DNA from: Anderseniella sp963700885
Lineage (GTDB): Bacteria > Pseudomonadota > Alphaproteobacteria > Rhizobiales > Aestuariivirgaceae
Direction of reading: 5' to 3'
NCBI GenBank assembly: GCA_963700885.1
Contig: CAVOZJ010000005.1
Span: 124,001-188,000 of the forward strand
DNA: 64,000 nucleotides
Below, piece by piece: positions 53,138 through 62,384 of the stretch; positions within the stretch are counted from its first letter, which is position 1; each line of letters opens with the position of its first letter. The position numbers and the translations under genes were made by a program. The notes beneath the pieces were generated by a model that saw only the letters and a list, made by a program, of their open reading frames with translations, was not told where the DNA came from and did no database searches.

Positions 53138-53446
53138 TTACTCTGCAGAAAGAGTGATCTGGTGCTCGTCGTAGAAGTTGGTGCAATAGTCGGGGGGCCC
53201 GATAAACTGAACACCTGCGTGTTTACCTTCCATCCAGCGAAGCCTGCAGGGAACGGTTACGTTTTCACTGGTGATCTGGATACTGAATCTCTCGGGCAGG
53301 TACCTGAGGGGAACCGACGCAAGCTTCGCGCCGGTGATACTCATATCCTTCAGTTCGCAGAACACGCTGCATCCCTTGTTGCCGATCAGCAGGCTGACCG
53401 GATGGCTGACTTCGTAGCGCGGGTGAATATTTCGTCTGTTGTTCAT
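53138..53446 (-). CDS. PilZ domain protein
   Basis: A 102-residue protein that is essentially one PilZ domain. The cyclic-di-GMP motifs are RRNIHPR (RxxxR) at residues 4-10 and DMSITGA (D/NxSxxG) at about 34-40. It could bind c-di-GMP and regulate an effector in trans. It is monocistronic, flanked by the Tyr-rich secreted protein gene and the MetE-like gene. Confidence 0.87.
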   Translation of the reverse strand: MNNRRNIHPRYEVSHPVSLLIGNKGCSVFCELKDMSITGAKLASVPLRYLPERFSIQITSENVTVPCRLRWMEGKHAGVQFIGPPDYCTNFYDEHQITLSAE

Positions 53447-53553
53447 GCCGAACTTATATGATTTCGCAATAGTCCATGTGAATCGAAATCCGATTATTCG
53501 GCTAACGATTGGTTGCCACGCATGAAAGTTCTGCAGTTATGCCAAGGGAAGTA

Positions 53554-53580
53554 ATACCAAAGGAAGTAATTACTTCCCGG
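53554..53580. repeat. Possible solo end of the MITE-like element at a gene 3' end
   Basis: ATACCAAAGGAAGTAATTA matches the left terminal repeat of the 62542 element at 18 of the first 21 positions. It contains the stop codon of the MetE-like gene (53570-53572). A shorter related motif (GCCAAGGGAAGTAA) precedes it. Confidence 0.4.
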
Positions 53581-54595
53581 CCAGTTCCTTGCGGATGATT
53601 TCGGTTCCTGCGCCAAGGGCGAACAACTTGCCCTCTGCCACATGGCGCGGCAGGGGGGCCATGCCGCAGTTGGTGCAGGCGATCAGCCGTTCCGGATCGA
53701 CGAATTCCAGCGCCGCCCGCAAAGTGGCTGCGACCTTTTCCGGTGTTTCCACTGTATTCGTGGCCACATTGATTGCGCCCACCAGCACTTCCTTGTCCCT
53801 CAGCGCCGCCATCACCGACAGCGGCACATGGCTGTCCGCGCATTCCAGCGACACCTGGTTGATCCGGCTGTCATTCAGGGCAGGAAAGAATTCTTCGTAC
53901 TGCCGCCACTCCGCGCCCAGTGACTCTTTCCAGTCGATATTCTGCTTGATACCGTAGCCATAGCAGATGTGCACCGCGGTCTTGCACTTTAGCCCTTCAA
54001 TCGCTCGATGCAGGCAATCCACGCCCCACTCAGGCACCAGATGCATGAAGGCGTTGAACGCCGGTTCGTCGAACTGGATCACATCGACACCCAGCGCTTC
54101 CAGTTCCAGCGCTTCCTGATTCAGCAACCCGGCAAAGGCCATCGCCATCCTTGCGCGCTCACCGTAGTGTTGGTCTGCAATTGTGTCGCAGATGGTCATC
54201 GGCCCGGGTAGAGTGAATTTCAACTCGCGTTTTGCATGCTGGCGCAGGAATTTCACGCTGTCGCCATGTACGGATTTCTTGCGGCTTACAGCGCCTGTCA
54301 CGGTCGGTACCGAAGCATCGTAACGGTTGTCCCGGATGCCCATGGTGGTCATCAGGTTCCAGTCAATGCCTTCAATCTCTTCGAGGAAGCCATGCACGAA
54401 ATGTTTGCGGAACTGTTCACCATCGGACTGAACATCAATTCCGGCCTCGTCCTGGATCTTTAGCCAGCAAAGCGCAGCGTCCTGCTGAGCCTCTATCAAC
54501 TGATCGCCTTCCAGCCGCCACGCGGCCCAGAGCTTTTCCGGTTCGGCCAGCCAGCTTGGTTTCGGCAGGCTGCCTGCAATCGTGGTTTTGATCAT
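53570..54595 (-). CDS. MetE C-terminal-like methionine synthase family protein
   Basis: A 341-residue protein matching the catalytic C-terminal half of cobalamin-independent methionine synthase. Zinc ligands are seen in AVHICYGYG (His and Cys), SLECADS (Glu) and CTNCGMAPL (Cys). The folate-domain duplication of full MetE (about 750 residues) is missing, so it may use another methyl donor, as archaeal and short bacterial forms do. ATG 54595 is preferred (GGAG upstream); an ATG at 54619 is in frame. It opens with KTTIAGSLPKPSWL, typical of the short group. The stop lies in a repeat fragment. Confidence 0.88.
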   Translation of the reverse strand: MIKTTIAGSLPKPSWLAEPEKLWAAWRLEGDQLIEAQQDAALCWLKIQDEAGIDVQSDGEQFRKHFVHGFLEEIEGIDWNLMTTMGIRDNRYDASVPTVTGAVSRKKSVHGDSVKFLRQHAKRELKFTLPGPMTICDTIADQHYGERARMAMAFAGLLNQEALELEALGVDVIQFDEPAFNAFMHLVPEWGVDCLHRAIEGLKCKTAVHICYGYGIKQNIDWKESLGAEWRQYEEFFPALNDSRINQVSLECADSHVPLSVMAALRDKEVLVGAINVATNTVETPEKVAATLRAALEFVDPERLIACTNCGMAPLPRHVAEGKLFALGAGTEIIRKELAGK

Positions 54596-54717
54596 TTCGT
54601 TCTCCGGTTCGGGACACATGCCAGACTGGTTGGCCCTAACACAGACACTTTCAGCTCAAAAGATCCAGTCTAAATCGATCTACAAATAGCAGGCCCGCAC
54701 CTGAAGCTTCATAGAAT

Positions 54718-54744
54718 CTGCCAGTGAAACACGAACACTGGCAG
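54718..54744 (-). other. Hairpin downstream of the 54785 gene
   Basis: A perfect 9 bp inverted repeat (CTGCCAGTG with CACTGGCAG) with a 9-base loop, 40 bases after the stop of the secreted-protein gene. No T run, so termination is uncertain. Confidence 0.4.
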
Positions 54745-54784
54745 ACTGTGATGAAAGCATTCCTGGTTACAAACATTACCGGCT

Positions 54785-55237
54785 CTAGTTGAGATCACCA
54801 GAAAAAATCTCAACATTGGAACTGCCTGTGTGGACCAGTTTCAGCCGGTAACCCGTGTTCGGATAGATCTCATGATGACCAAGATAGCCGTAGTGGCTGT
54901 AGACGCCATAAGGACCCCGGTGTTGATGGAGTACCGGGCTGTTGTGCGTGTAACGGCCTCCATACTGCGGAGTGGGCACTCCAATCTCATAATACGCCTT
55001 GACGCCGGGCCCTTTGGCCTGCGCCCAGCCGGCACCTGTGCGCGCCAGATAGGCAGCTTGCCTGCAGGAGTGGTCTGAAACCACCGGCTCTCCGTTGATG
55101 GTACAGCGCATGGAGCGGAACTCGCCATAAAGTGTAGGAGCCACATAATAGCCCCTGGTTTCCGCACTGCCGCCTGCTGACAATGTTCCTGTTGCAGCCA
55201 AAACGGCCAAACCGGCCATCAAATTCAAAGTACGCAT
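54785..55237 (-). CDS. Secreted protein of unknown function
   Basis: A 150-residue exported protein with a signal peptide (LNLMAGLAVLAATGTLSA). AGGAGG is 8 bases before ATG 55237. The mature part has two Cys about 15 residues apart (SMRCTINGE, DHSCRQAAY) and a His/Tyr/Gly-rich stretch (LHQHRGPYGVYSHYGYLGHHEIYP) that might bind metal. I do not recognise the family. Confidence 0.72.
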   Translation of the reverse strand: MRTLNLMAGLAVLAATGTLSAGGSAETRGYYVAPTLYGEFRSMRCTINGEPVVSDHSCRQAAYLARTGAGWAQAKGPGVKAYYEIGVPTPQYGGRYTHNSPVLHQHRGPYGVYSHYGYLGHHEIYPNTGYRLKLVHTGSSNVEIFSGDLN

Positions 55238-55480
55238 GCTGAAATCCTCCTTTTGACAGGATGCCGCGGGCCTATCAGACTGTCTGTGTTCCAAAATTGT
55301 CCCTTCAGGAACTGGCGCAAGTCTAGGGCAAAGATATTTCAGGTGTTAGGTATTTTGACTGTTGTGGTTAAGCATCAAAGTTTCAGACGTTGCTGCGATG
55401 GCGCGGGCTGAAGACGCCATCAGCCAACGTGCGCTTGCCGGCAACGGATCACATGTGATGATGGCAATACAGTTGGAGGT

Positions 55481-56731
55481 TTACTCCGCTGCCTGATTGG
55501 CGCCCCCACCCCACCTGTTGACCACGTAATTGTCAACGATCTGTTTGAACTGCTCGCCAATATCATCGCCACGCAGGGTCTTGACCTTTTTGCCGTCAAT
55601 GAAAACGGGAGCCGCCGGCACCTCGCCTGTACCGGGCAGTGAAATTCCGATGTGGGCGTGTTTGGATTCACCTGGCCCGTTGACGATGCAGCCCATGACT
55701 GCGACCTGAAGCTCTTCAAAGCCCGGGTAGGCCTTTTTCCATTCAGGTTGCCGGGCACGCAGATACCCCTGAATGTCCTGCGCCAGATGCTGGAACACGG
55801 TGGACGTCGTGCGTCCGCAACCCGGGCAGGCAATTACCATCGGTGTGAAATTGCGAATGCCCATGGTCTGCAGGATTTCCTGCGCCACGATGACTTCCCT
55901 GGAACGGTCACCACCGGGATCAGGGGTCAGCGAAATCCGGATCGTGTCTCCGACACCTTCCTGCAGCAGTACTCCGAGACCTGCAGCCGAAGCCACGATG
56001 CCCTTGGAACCCATTCCGGCTTCGGTAAGCCCCAGATGCAAAGCATAGTCACTGCGAGCAGAAATCTGGCGGTAACAGGCAATCAGGTCCTGTACCTCCG
56101 ACACCTTTACCGAAATAACGATCTTGTCGCGCGGCAGGCCGATTTCCTCGGCTCGCGCGGCAGATTGCAGACCGGATTCGACCATCGTGTCATGCATCAC
56201 TAGCCGTACATCGCGAGGCTCTGCCAGCTTGGCATTCTGGTCCATGTACCTGGCCAGCATGGCCTGATCCAGCGAACCCCAGTTCACCCCGATCCGAACC
56301 GGCTTGTTGAACTCGATGGCACGCTCGATCATCATCGAGTAATTGCGGTCCTGCTTTTCCCTGAAGCCGACATTGCCGGGATTGATGCGATATTTGCCCA
56401 GCGCTTCAGCACACGCCGGGTGATCGCGCAGCAAGGTGTGGCCGATATAGTGAAAATCACCGATCAGGGGCGTGTCTACACCCATCTGGGCCAGCCGGTC
56501 GCGGATATGCGGCACCGCCCTGGCAGCTTCTTCCTTGTCCACCGTAATGCGCACAAGCTCGGAGCCGGCCCGGGCAAGTGCCGCCACCTGTTGTGCAGTG
56601 CCTTCAATGTCCGCCGTGTCCGTATTGGTCATGGATTGCACCACAACCGGCGCACCCCCGCCGATCTGAATCTTCTCGCCAACCTTCACACCAACGGATT
56701 TACGGCGCGGCTGAACGGCCGAATAGGCCAT
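55481..56731 (-). CDS. ispG: (E)-4-hydroxy-3-methylbut-2-enyl-diphosphate synthase
   Basis: A 416-residue iron-sulphur enzyme of the non-mevalonate isoprenoid pathway (IspG/GcpE). The 4Fe-4S ligands are the Cys in CPGCGRTT and in MGCIVNGPGESKHAHIG. The TIM-barrel N-terminus begins RRKSVGVKVGEKIQIGGGAPVVVQSMTNTDT, as in the flavodoxin-dependent class. It is monocistronic. Product flux leads to IPP/DMAPP, used by the polyprenyl synthase at 51654. Confidence 0.97.
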   Translation of the reverse strand: MAYSAVQPRRKSVGVKVGEKIQIGGGAPVVVQSMTNTDTADIEGTAQQVAALARAGSELVRITVDKEEAARAVPHIRDRLAQMGVDTPLIGDFHYIGHTLLRDHPACAEALGKYRINPGNVGFREKQDRNYSMMIERAIEFNKPVRIGVNWGSLDQAMLARYMDQNAKLAEPRDVRLVMHDTMVESGLQSAARAEEIGLPRDKIVISVKVSEVQDLIACYRQISARSDYALHLGLTEAGMGSKGIVASAAGLGVLLQEGVGDTIRISLTPDPGGDRSREVIVAQEILQTMGIRNFTPMVIACPGCGRTTSTVFQHLAQDIQGYLRARQPEWKKAYPGFEELQVAVMGCIVNGPGESKHAHIGISLPGTGEVPAAPVFIDGKKVKTLRGDDIGEQFKQIVDNYVVNRWGGGANQAAE

Positions 56732-56901
56732 GGGCTTGAACTCCTGAATTGGATAAAATGCTTCGTCGGGATGTTTATTGGCATGGGTTGGCCTGCAATT
56801 TCAAGCGGCGCATACGCGCACGCCGGCACAATTTCACCTTACCACGGATCGCTTGCCGGTATATGCTAACCTGATCGCCTTCACAGTCAGGAGTTGCCAC
56901 C

Positions 56902-57699
56902 ATGGATGCCAAGGTTGTAGAGGAAAATCCGGACCAGAGCATGAAGTTGATTGAAAACCTGCCTTTTGAAACCGACAACGGTATTGCGGAGCGAGGCCGG
57001 GTCGGCCTCATTGTACTGGCCAGCGATTATACGATTGAGCATGAATGGCGGCAGATTTTTGCCCGGCTGCCCGGATTGGCATTGTATCACAGCCGTATTT
57101 TCAACGACGACCAGATAACACCTGAAACTCTTCGGGCGATGGAACCGCGCATCCGTGCTTGTGCAGACGTCTTTTTGCCGGGCGCCAAAATGGATGTCAT
57201 CGCCTATGGATGCACGTCTGCCTCGATGGCGATCGGTGAGGAAAAGGTATTCCAGCGGATACGCGAAGCGCGTCCGGGCGTTGCCTGCACCACGCCGATT
57301 ACCGCCGCTTTTGCAGCTTTTGAAGCATTCAATGCCCGCAAAATTGGCGTGTTGACGCCTTACCGAGCAGATGTGAATCGGATTGTTGCGGATTACATTC
57401 GCGCGCGCGGTTACGACGTTCCGGTATTCGGTTCATTCAATGAACAGTCTGATGCAGTGGTGGCAAGCATTTCACCGGCTTCGATCAGCAGTGGTGTAAA
57501 GCGTATACTGGCAGAATCAAATGTCGATGCTGTCTTTGTTTCCTGCACGTCGGTTCGGCTTGTCGGGGAAGCTGCCGGTATCGAGAAGGAAACCGGGGTT
57601 CCGATCACATCCAGCAACCATGCAATGGCATGGCACACAGCCCGGTTGGCCGGCGTTGCAGACAAGCTGCCGCAGTTTGGCAAACTGTTTGATCTTTGA
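56902..57699 (+). CDS. Maleate isomerase / Asp-Glu racemase-like protein
   Basis: A 265-residue protein of the Asp/Glu racemase superfamily, nearest in style to maleate cis-trans isomerase and arylmalonate decarboxylase. The two active-site Cys are in YGCTSASMAIGE (about residue 99) and FVSCTSVRL (about 216). Other marks are RVGLIVLASDYTIEHEWRQIF and GVLTPYRADVNR. ATG 56902 follows AGGAG. It is monocistronic and converges with the agmatinase-like gene. The exact reaction cannot be chosen among isomerase, decarboxylase and racemase. Confidence 0.8.
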   Translation: MDAKVVEENPDQSMKLIENLPFETDNGIAERGRVGLIVLASDYTIEHEWRQIFARLPGLALYHSRIFNDDQITPETLRAMEPRIRACADVFLPGAKMDVIAYGCTSASMAIGEEKVFQRIREARPGVACTTPITAAFAAFEAFNARKIGVLTPYRADVNRIVADYIRARGYDVPVFGSFNEQSDAVVASISPASISSGVKRILAESNVDAVFVSCTSVRLVGEAAGIEKETGVPITSSNHAMAWHTARLAGVADKLPQFGKLFDL

Positions 57700-57798
57700 A
57701 TTCCCTGACAAAAGTGTATCAGGTGCCTCCTGGACTGGACATGTAGCCGGGTAACGTACAAAATCGGCCAAACGGGCTAATCGTTGGTTCTTTTGGCA

Positions 57799-58758
57799 TT
57801 ACACACGCTCTGCCATGATGCACAACAGTTCAAACATCATGGTCACACCGGCAAGCGCCGTATAGCCGGAAGCGTCAAACGGCGGCGACACTTCAACTAC
57901 ATCTGCACCGATTATGCTGAGCCCGCGCAACTGGCGCAACATGGCCTGGGCTTCCCGTGTGGTGAACCCGCCTGCTTCCGGGGTACCGGTGCCTGGCGCA
58001 AAGGCAGGGTCCAGACAGTCTATGTCAAATGTGACATAGGTGTCGGCCTCACCAACTATATCACGGGCCCGTTTCATGGTTTCGTCGAGACCGGCAGCAA
58101 CAGCTTCCTCCATATCGATCATGGTCACTCCATGCCTTTCGCCGAACTCGCGGTCCGACCAGTCGTATACGCCGCCACGCAGCCCGATCTGTACTGTGCG
58201 TTTCGGATCAAGCACGCCTTCTTCGATGGCCCTGGCAAATGGCGTGCCGTGGGTAAATTTCGAACCGTGGAAGTAACTGTCCCAGAGATCCGAATGGGCA
58301 TCAAACTGGATCATGCCGACGGGCCTGTTCCGGCCCAGCGATCGCAGGATCGGCAGCGAACAAAGGTGATCTCCCCCGGCTGACAGGGGTTTGATGCCGG
58401 CAGCCACGACTTGATCATAGAACCTCTCGATGCGTGACAGCGCATCCATAAGATCAGCCGGATTGACCGGCGCATCACCTATATCCGCGACATTCGCCAG
58501 TTTGAACGGCTCGATCTTCAGATGATGATGAACTTTCCTGATCATCGCGGAAGCATCACGCATCTGTCGCGGACCATGCCGCGGGCCGGGGCGGTTTGTG
58601 GTTCCGCCGTCCCACGGCACCCCGATCAGTCCAATATCCACTTCGCCTGCGTCTTCGAGCTTCACCTGCGGCAGGCGCATGAAGCTTGCAATTCCGGCAA
58701 AACGCGGGATTTCCAGCCCGGGAACAGGTTGATAGAAGTCATTGTTGGGTCTGGACAT
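57799..58758 (-). CDS. speB: Agmatinase-family ureohydrolase
   Basis: A 319-residue manganese ureohydrolase of the arginase/agmatinase family. Metal ligands appear as His in GGDHLCSLP, Asp/His/Asp in FDAHSDLWD, and the two Asp in FDIDCLDPAFAPGTGTPE. The N-terminal PRFAGIASFMRLPQV and GVPWDGGTTNRPGPRHGPRQMR are typical of proteobacterial agmatinases, though guanidino acids are also possible substrates. ATG 58758 has GGGAG 8 bases upstream; ATG 58803 is an in-frame alternative. A small membrane-protein gene lies directly upstream. Confidence 0.85.
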   Translation of the reverse strand: MSRPNNDFYQPVPGLEIPRFAGIASFMRLPQVKLEDAGEVDIGLIGVPWDGGTTNRPGPRHGPRQMRDASAMIRKVHHHLKIEPFKLANVADIGDAPVNPADLMDALSRIERFYDQVVAAGIKPLSAGGDHLCSLPILRSLGRNRPVGMIQFDAHSDLWDSYFHGSKFTHGTPFARAIEEGVLDPKRTVQIGLRGGVYDWSDREFGERHGVTMIDMEEAVAAGLDETMKRARDIVGEADTYVTFDIDCLDPAFAPGTGTPEAGGFTTREAQAMLRQLRGLSIIGADVVEVSPPFDASGYTALAGVTMMFELLCIMAERV

Positions 58759-58831
58759 TCCTGAAACTCCCGGATCAGTTTGATGGGTTGACGTGATACT
58801 CATGCTGTTCCTGTGCACATGCCGGTGGAGA

Positions 58832-59209
58832 CTATCTTGCAATCAGCCTCCGGACCAGCACCTGCGCGAGCCACCAGAACGCAAGCAGGTGGATCGCGGA
58901 ATACAGCCAGAACATCAGCGATGTATGAAGGCCGCTGGACCAGGCATACGGCCATAGTGCAAACGGGTACATGGCAAGATCTCCCGGAATGCCGATCCAG
59001 TGCTGCACGCTGTCACTCAGCCCGAAGCCGCGGCAGGCCGTCCAGGGCAAGGGTTCGGGCCACAACCATCCGGCCGCGCATTTTGGCGGGTCGGTAAATG
59101 CCTGCACCAGTCCGGCAAAGGCGCCATACCCCAGTTGCCAGACCCAGCAGGCAGCGATGATCACAAAACAGGTGAAACCAGCGCCGCTCCCTGCCCTTGC
59201 CTGTTGCAT
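58832..59209 (-). CDS. Small membrane protein, unknown
   Basis: A 125-residue protein with three hydrophobic segments (FTCFVIIAACWVWQLGYGAFAG, a middle amphipathic stretch, and LMFWLYSAIHLLAFWWLAQVLV). It is rich in Trp. The start is uncertain: ATG 59209 lacks a good ribosome site and the frame also opens at TTG 59245. It precedes the agmatinase-like gene by about 70 bp on the same strand. Confidence 0.6.
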   Translation of the reverse strand: MQQARAGSGAGFTCFVIIAACWVWQLGYGAFAGLVQAFTDPPKCAAGWLWPEPLPWTACRGFGLSDSVQHWIGIPGDLAMYPFALWPYAWSSGLHTSLMFWLYSAIHLLAFWWLAQVLVRRLIAR

Positions 59210-59314
59210 TGTTGCGATGACCTGATGTGAATTTACCGATAACAACTACTTGAACACATGACTGTGATTGGGCAAGTCTGCAACTGATCACATTTCCAGG
59301 AACTGATAACCGCC

Positions 59315-60841
59315 ATGAACCTGTCGCACTGGATCGAACGCAATGCACTTGAACGCCCGGATGGCCCGGCCGTGGCTGTGGGCAAAGAAATCGTGCTCAC
59401 CCATGGTGAGTTGCGCGGCAGGGTGGAACGGCTGGCAGGCGGGCTGAAACAGCTCGGCCTGAAGCGCGGCGAACGGGTCGCCCTGGCCATGAAGAACGTT
59501 CCGGAATATTTCGAAGTCCTGTTCGCCATCTGGCATGCAGGCCTCGTGGCAGTTCCCATGAATTCGAAACTGCATGCCTCTGAATTCACCTACATCCTGG
59601 AAAACTCCGGCAGCAGGGCCTGCTTTGTCTCACCCGCGCTGGGTGAAACCATCACCGGCTCAAGGGCCGCTTGCGTCCAACATATCATTGATGTCTCCTC
59701 TGACATCTACGTCAACCTGGTGAGCGGTGATCCGGCAAAAATCACCTTTGTTGAGCCTGATGAACTGGCATGGCTTTTCTACACGTCCGGCACTACGGGC
59801 CGGCCCAAGGGTGCGATGTTGTCGCATCGCAACATCGTTGCCATGACCTTGAACTATTTTGCCGATTTTGACCGCGTCATGCCGGATGACTGCATTATCC
59901 ACCCTGCCCCGTTGAGTCACGGGTCCGGCATGTGGATGTTTCCGCATGTGTGCGCCGGTGCCTGCAACATTGTGCCGGAATCAGGCGGGTTCGACCCGGC
60001 CGAGATCTTTGACCTGATTGCCGGCTGGCAAGGTGTGTCGTTTTTTGCGGCACCCACCATGGTGCGGCGCCTGACAACCTGGACTGGTAAGGCCGATGTT
60101 ACCAACCTGAAGCTGATCATCTATGGCGGTGCGCCGATGTATGTTGAAGACTGCATTGCAGCACTGGACCGGTTTGGACCGAAGCTGGCGCAATTGTATG
60201 GCCAGGGAGAATGCCCGATGACCATTACCCACCTGTCGCGCGAGGACATTGCCAGCCGCGACCATCCCAGATGGCGGCGCCGGCTGGGTTCTGCAGGTGT
60301 GGCGGATTCCTGCGTTCATGTTCGTGTGGTCGGCGAGGACGGCAACGAGTTGCCTGCAGGCGAGAAAGGTGAAATTGTCTGTCGCGGTGACTCTGTCATG
60401 CTGGGATACTGGAACAACCCGGACGCCACCGCGTCTGCGCTGCGAAATGGCTGGTTGTGGACCGGCGACGTGGGCGTATTTGACAGCGACGGCTATCTGA
60501 CCCTGACCGACCGGTCCAAGGATCTGATCATATCCGGCGGCACCAATGTCTATCCGCGCGAGATCGAAGAAGTGCTGTTGCAGATGCCGCAACTGGCTGA
60601 GGTTTGCGTCATCGGCAGACCGCATCCTGAATGGGGAGAGGTGGTGATTGCCTATCTGGTCTGTGAACCCGGCCAGACCGTGAGCGCTGCGGATGTTGAT
60701 GCCTACTGCCTGGCCAACATGGCGCGCTTCAAGCGGCCAAAGGCCTATCGATTTGTTGATACGTTGCCGAAGAGCAATTATGGCAAGATACTGAAAACCG
60801 AAGTTCGTGAAATCGAGAAAACCCGCGATTGGACAGATTAA
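59315..60841 (+). CDS. Acyl-CoA synthetase (AMP-forming)
   Basis: A 508-residue adenylate-forming CoA ligase. The P-loop is FYTSGTTGRPKGAMLSHRN; LYGQGECPMTI, GDVGVFDSDGYLTLTDRSKDLIISGGTNVYPREIEE and the terminal LPKSNYGKILKTEV complete the set. Style resembles long-chain or aromatic acyl ligases. The stop TAA overlaps the ATG of a VOC-family gene, so the two products probably act in one catabolic route. Substrate undetermined. Confidence 0.9.
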   Translation: MNLSHWIERNALERPDGPAVAVGKEIVLTHGELRGRVERLAGGLKQLGLKRGERVALAMKNVPEYFEVLFAIWHAGLVAVPMNSKLHASEFTYILENSGSRACFVSPALGETITGSRAACVQHIIDVSSDIYVNLVSGDPAKITFVEPDELAWLFYTSGTTGRPKGAMLSHRNIVAMTLNYFADFDRVMPDDCIIHPAPLSHGSGMWMFPHVCAGACNIVPESGGFDPAEIFDLIAGWQGVSFFAAPTMVRRLTTWTGKADVTNLKLIIYGGAPMYVEDCIAALDRFGPKLAQLYGQGECPMTITHLSREDIASRDHPRWRRRLGSAGVADSCVHVRVVGEDGNELPAGEKGEIVCRGDSVMLGYWNNPDATASALRNGWLWTGDVGVFDSDGYLTLTDRSKDLIISGGTNVYPREIEEVLLQMPQLAEVCVIGRPHPEWGEVVIAYLVCEPGQTVSAADVDAYCLANMARFKRPKAYRFVDTLPKSNYGKILKTEVREIEKTRDWTD

Positions 60842-61398
60842 TGGCTATTATCCAGACCCAGGGCGTACACCACATCACGCTGAACGGAGCAGACCGGCAG
60901 ACGTCGATTGATTTCTGGGAAGGCATCCTTGGAATGCCGTTTATATTTGAACAACCCAATCTCGACGCACCGGAAACCAATCACCTGTACTTTGACCCGG
61001 GTGATGGAAGGCTGATCACCGTCTTCACCAATGAAGATTGGCCGGTTGACGCGCGCGCCAACCCGAACGGGGTTGGCAATCTGCATCATCTGGCGTTCAT
61101 CGTGTCGCGCGCCACCTATACCCAGGCGGCCGGGCGGTTGAAAGAAGCCGGGTTTTCCAACTCCGGCGAAGTGGACCGGGGCTTTATGGATTCGCTTTAT
61201 TTCCGCGATCCCCTGGGTCAGCTCATGGAACTTGCCTGCTACAAGTTTGATCCGCCACACGGGTTTACCCACGCCGACGTGCTGCACCAGGCGCATAATA
61301 TCCGCGTCGAGGCGGGAGACTACAACATTGCTGACCAGCACATCGCCGATGCGCTCATGGTGCTGGCGCAGAAATCAGCCGGGACGCTGAGCGACTAG
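60841..61398 (+). CDS. VOC family (glyoxalase/extradiol dioxygenase-like) protein
   Basis: A 185-residue protein with two beta-alpha-beta-beta-beta modules of the vicinal oxygen chelate fold. Metal ligands are probably His in GVHHITLNG, His in NLHHLAFIV and Glu in QLMELACYKF. It could be a dioxygenase, glyoxalase or epimerase. ATG 60841 overlaps the ligase stop (TAATG). An aromatic-acid role with the CoA ligase is only an inference. The dispersed element begins in its stop codon. Confidence 0.85.
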   Translation: MAIIQTQGVHHITLNGADRQTSIDFWEGILGMPFIFEQPNLDAPETNHLYFDPGDGRLITVFTNEDWPVDARANPNGVGNLHHLAFIVSRATYTQAAGRLKEAGFSNSGEVDRGFMDSLYFRDPLGQLMELACYKFDPPHGFTHADVLHQAHNIRVEAGDYNIADQHIADALMVLAQKSAGTLSD

Positions 61399-61502
61399 AT
61401 CAGGATAAGTTTTGGTTGAATCAACCAGAAATCCGAAACCTGATTGCTTCCAAAGTGATAGAGCAACATTATGGGGTCCGGCGAACCCATGTTGCTCTAT
61501 CG
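61398..61502 (+). repeat. Dispersed 3'-flanking element, copy 3
   Basis: Starts within the TAG stop of the VOC gene (GATCAGGATAAG...). A GGTTGAATCAACC palindrome comes first; a long hairpin (13 bp GATAGAGCAACAT arms plus a GGGTCC/GAACCC inner stem) ends it. Confidence 0.85.
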
Positions 61503-61635
61503 CAGCCTGGAAACCTGCCGTCGTGAGATAAAATTTTACCCCAAGTGACTGTTTTAAAATTAATTGTCTTGCATATCCGTCCAGTTTTGTGACTCTTGCG
61601 ATAGAGAGGGACAACATAACCTCGTGGAGTTTAGA

Positions 61636-62316
61636 ATGAAGAGTTTATTGAAGTCAGTCTTTGCGGCAGGCACATTGTGTCTCGGCGGACTGGTTGCTTT
61701 GACACCCATGCAGTCTGCGTCAGCCTTTTCCCCGGGCATGACGCCACTGAACCAGATGCTGGGCGATGTCGCCGAGCAGCTGCCCATTGAGTATGTCCGT
61801 AGAGGGGACGGGGGCGGGTCCTACCGTGGGGGCGGCGGCGGAGGCCGTGGAGGCGGTAGTGCCTACCGTGGCGGCGGCGGAGGCGGTAGTGCCTACCGTG
61901 GCGGCAGCAGAGGCGGTAGTGCCTACCGTGGCGGCAGCAGAGGCGGTAGTGCCTACCGTAGCGGCAGCAGAGGCGGTAGTGCCTACCGTAGCGGCAGCAG
62001 AGGCGGTAGTGCCTACCGTGGCGGTCGCAATCGTGGTAATGCCAACCGTTATCATGGCAATAACAGATACGCCTACAACCGTCACCGGGATGGCCATCGC
62101 TATCGTCATGCGCGCCCTGGTTACGGGTACTGTCGCTACGGATGGTGTTATTCAAGCGCATGGTGGCTAGCTGGTCTGGGTACGGCTGCGATTATCGGAA
62201 CGGGTGCAGCCTATGCAGGCGGCTATTGCGAACGTATGAGTTATCTGTGTGCGGAAAACTGGGGAAGCGGCGGTCCCGACTACTGGGGTTGCATGCGATA
62301 TGAAGGTTGTGACTAG
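61636..62316 (+). CDS. Secreted Gly/Arg/Ser/Tyr repeat protein
   Basis: A 226-residue protein with a signal peptide (VFAAGTLCLGGLVALTPMQSASA). Residues about 60-135 are ten-residue repeats around GGSAYRGGSR, a glycine-rich RGG-like tract. A His/Arg/Tyr stretch follows (NRYHGNNRYAYNRHRDGHRYRH), then a hydrophobic segment (AWWLAGLGTAAIIGTGAAYAGG) and a C-terminal region with several Cys (about 170-226). Function unknown; cell-envelope association is plausible. TGGAG lies 7 bases before ATG 61636. A terminator follows at 62385. Confidence 0.8.
   Translation: MKSLLKSVFAAGTLCLGGLVALTPMQSASAFSPGMTPLNQMLGDVAEQLPIEYVRRGDGGGSYRGGGGGGRGGGSAYRGGGGGGSAYRGGSRGGSAYRGGSRGGSAYRSGSRGGSAYRSGSRGGSAYRGGRNRGNANRYHGNNRYAYNRHRDGHRYRHARPGYGYCRYGWCYSSAWWLAGLGTAAIIGTGAAYAGGYCERMSYLCAENWGSGGPDYWGCMRYEGCD
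61861..62040 (+). repeat. Tandem 30 bp coding repeat
   Basis: Six consecutive 30 bp units beginning GCCTACCGT, in register from 61861; five are near-identical and the last is diverged. They encode AYRGGSRGGS-type units in one frame. Confidence 0.93.
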
Positions 62317-62384
62317 ATCGAACTAGCAGCATTTTTTGAGCCCGGCCTGAATCCGGCTGGCGCATAAAATGATCTGAAGCCAAG

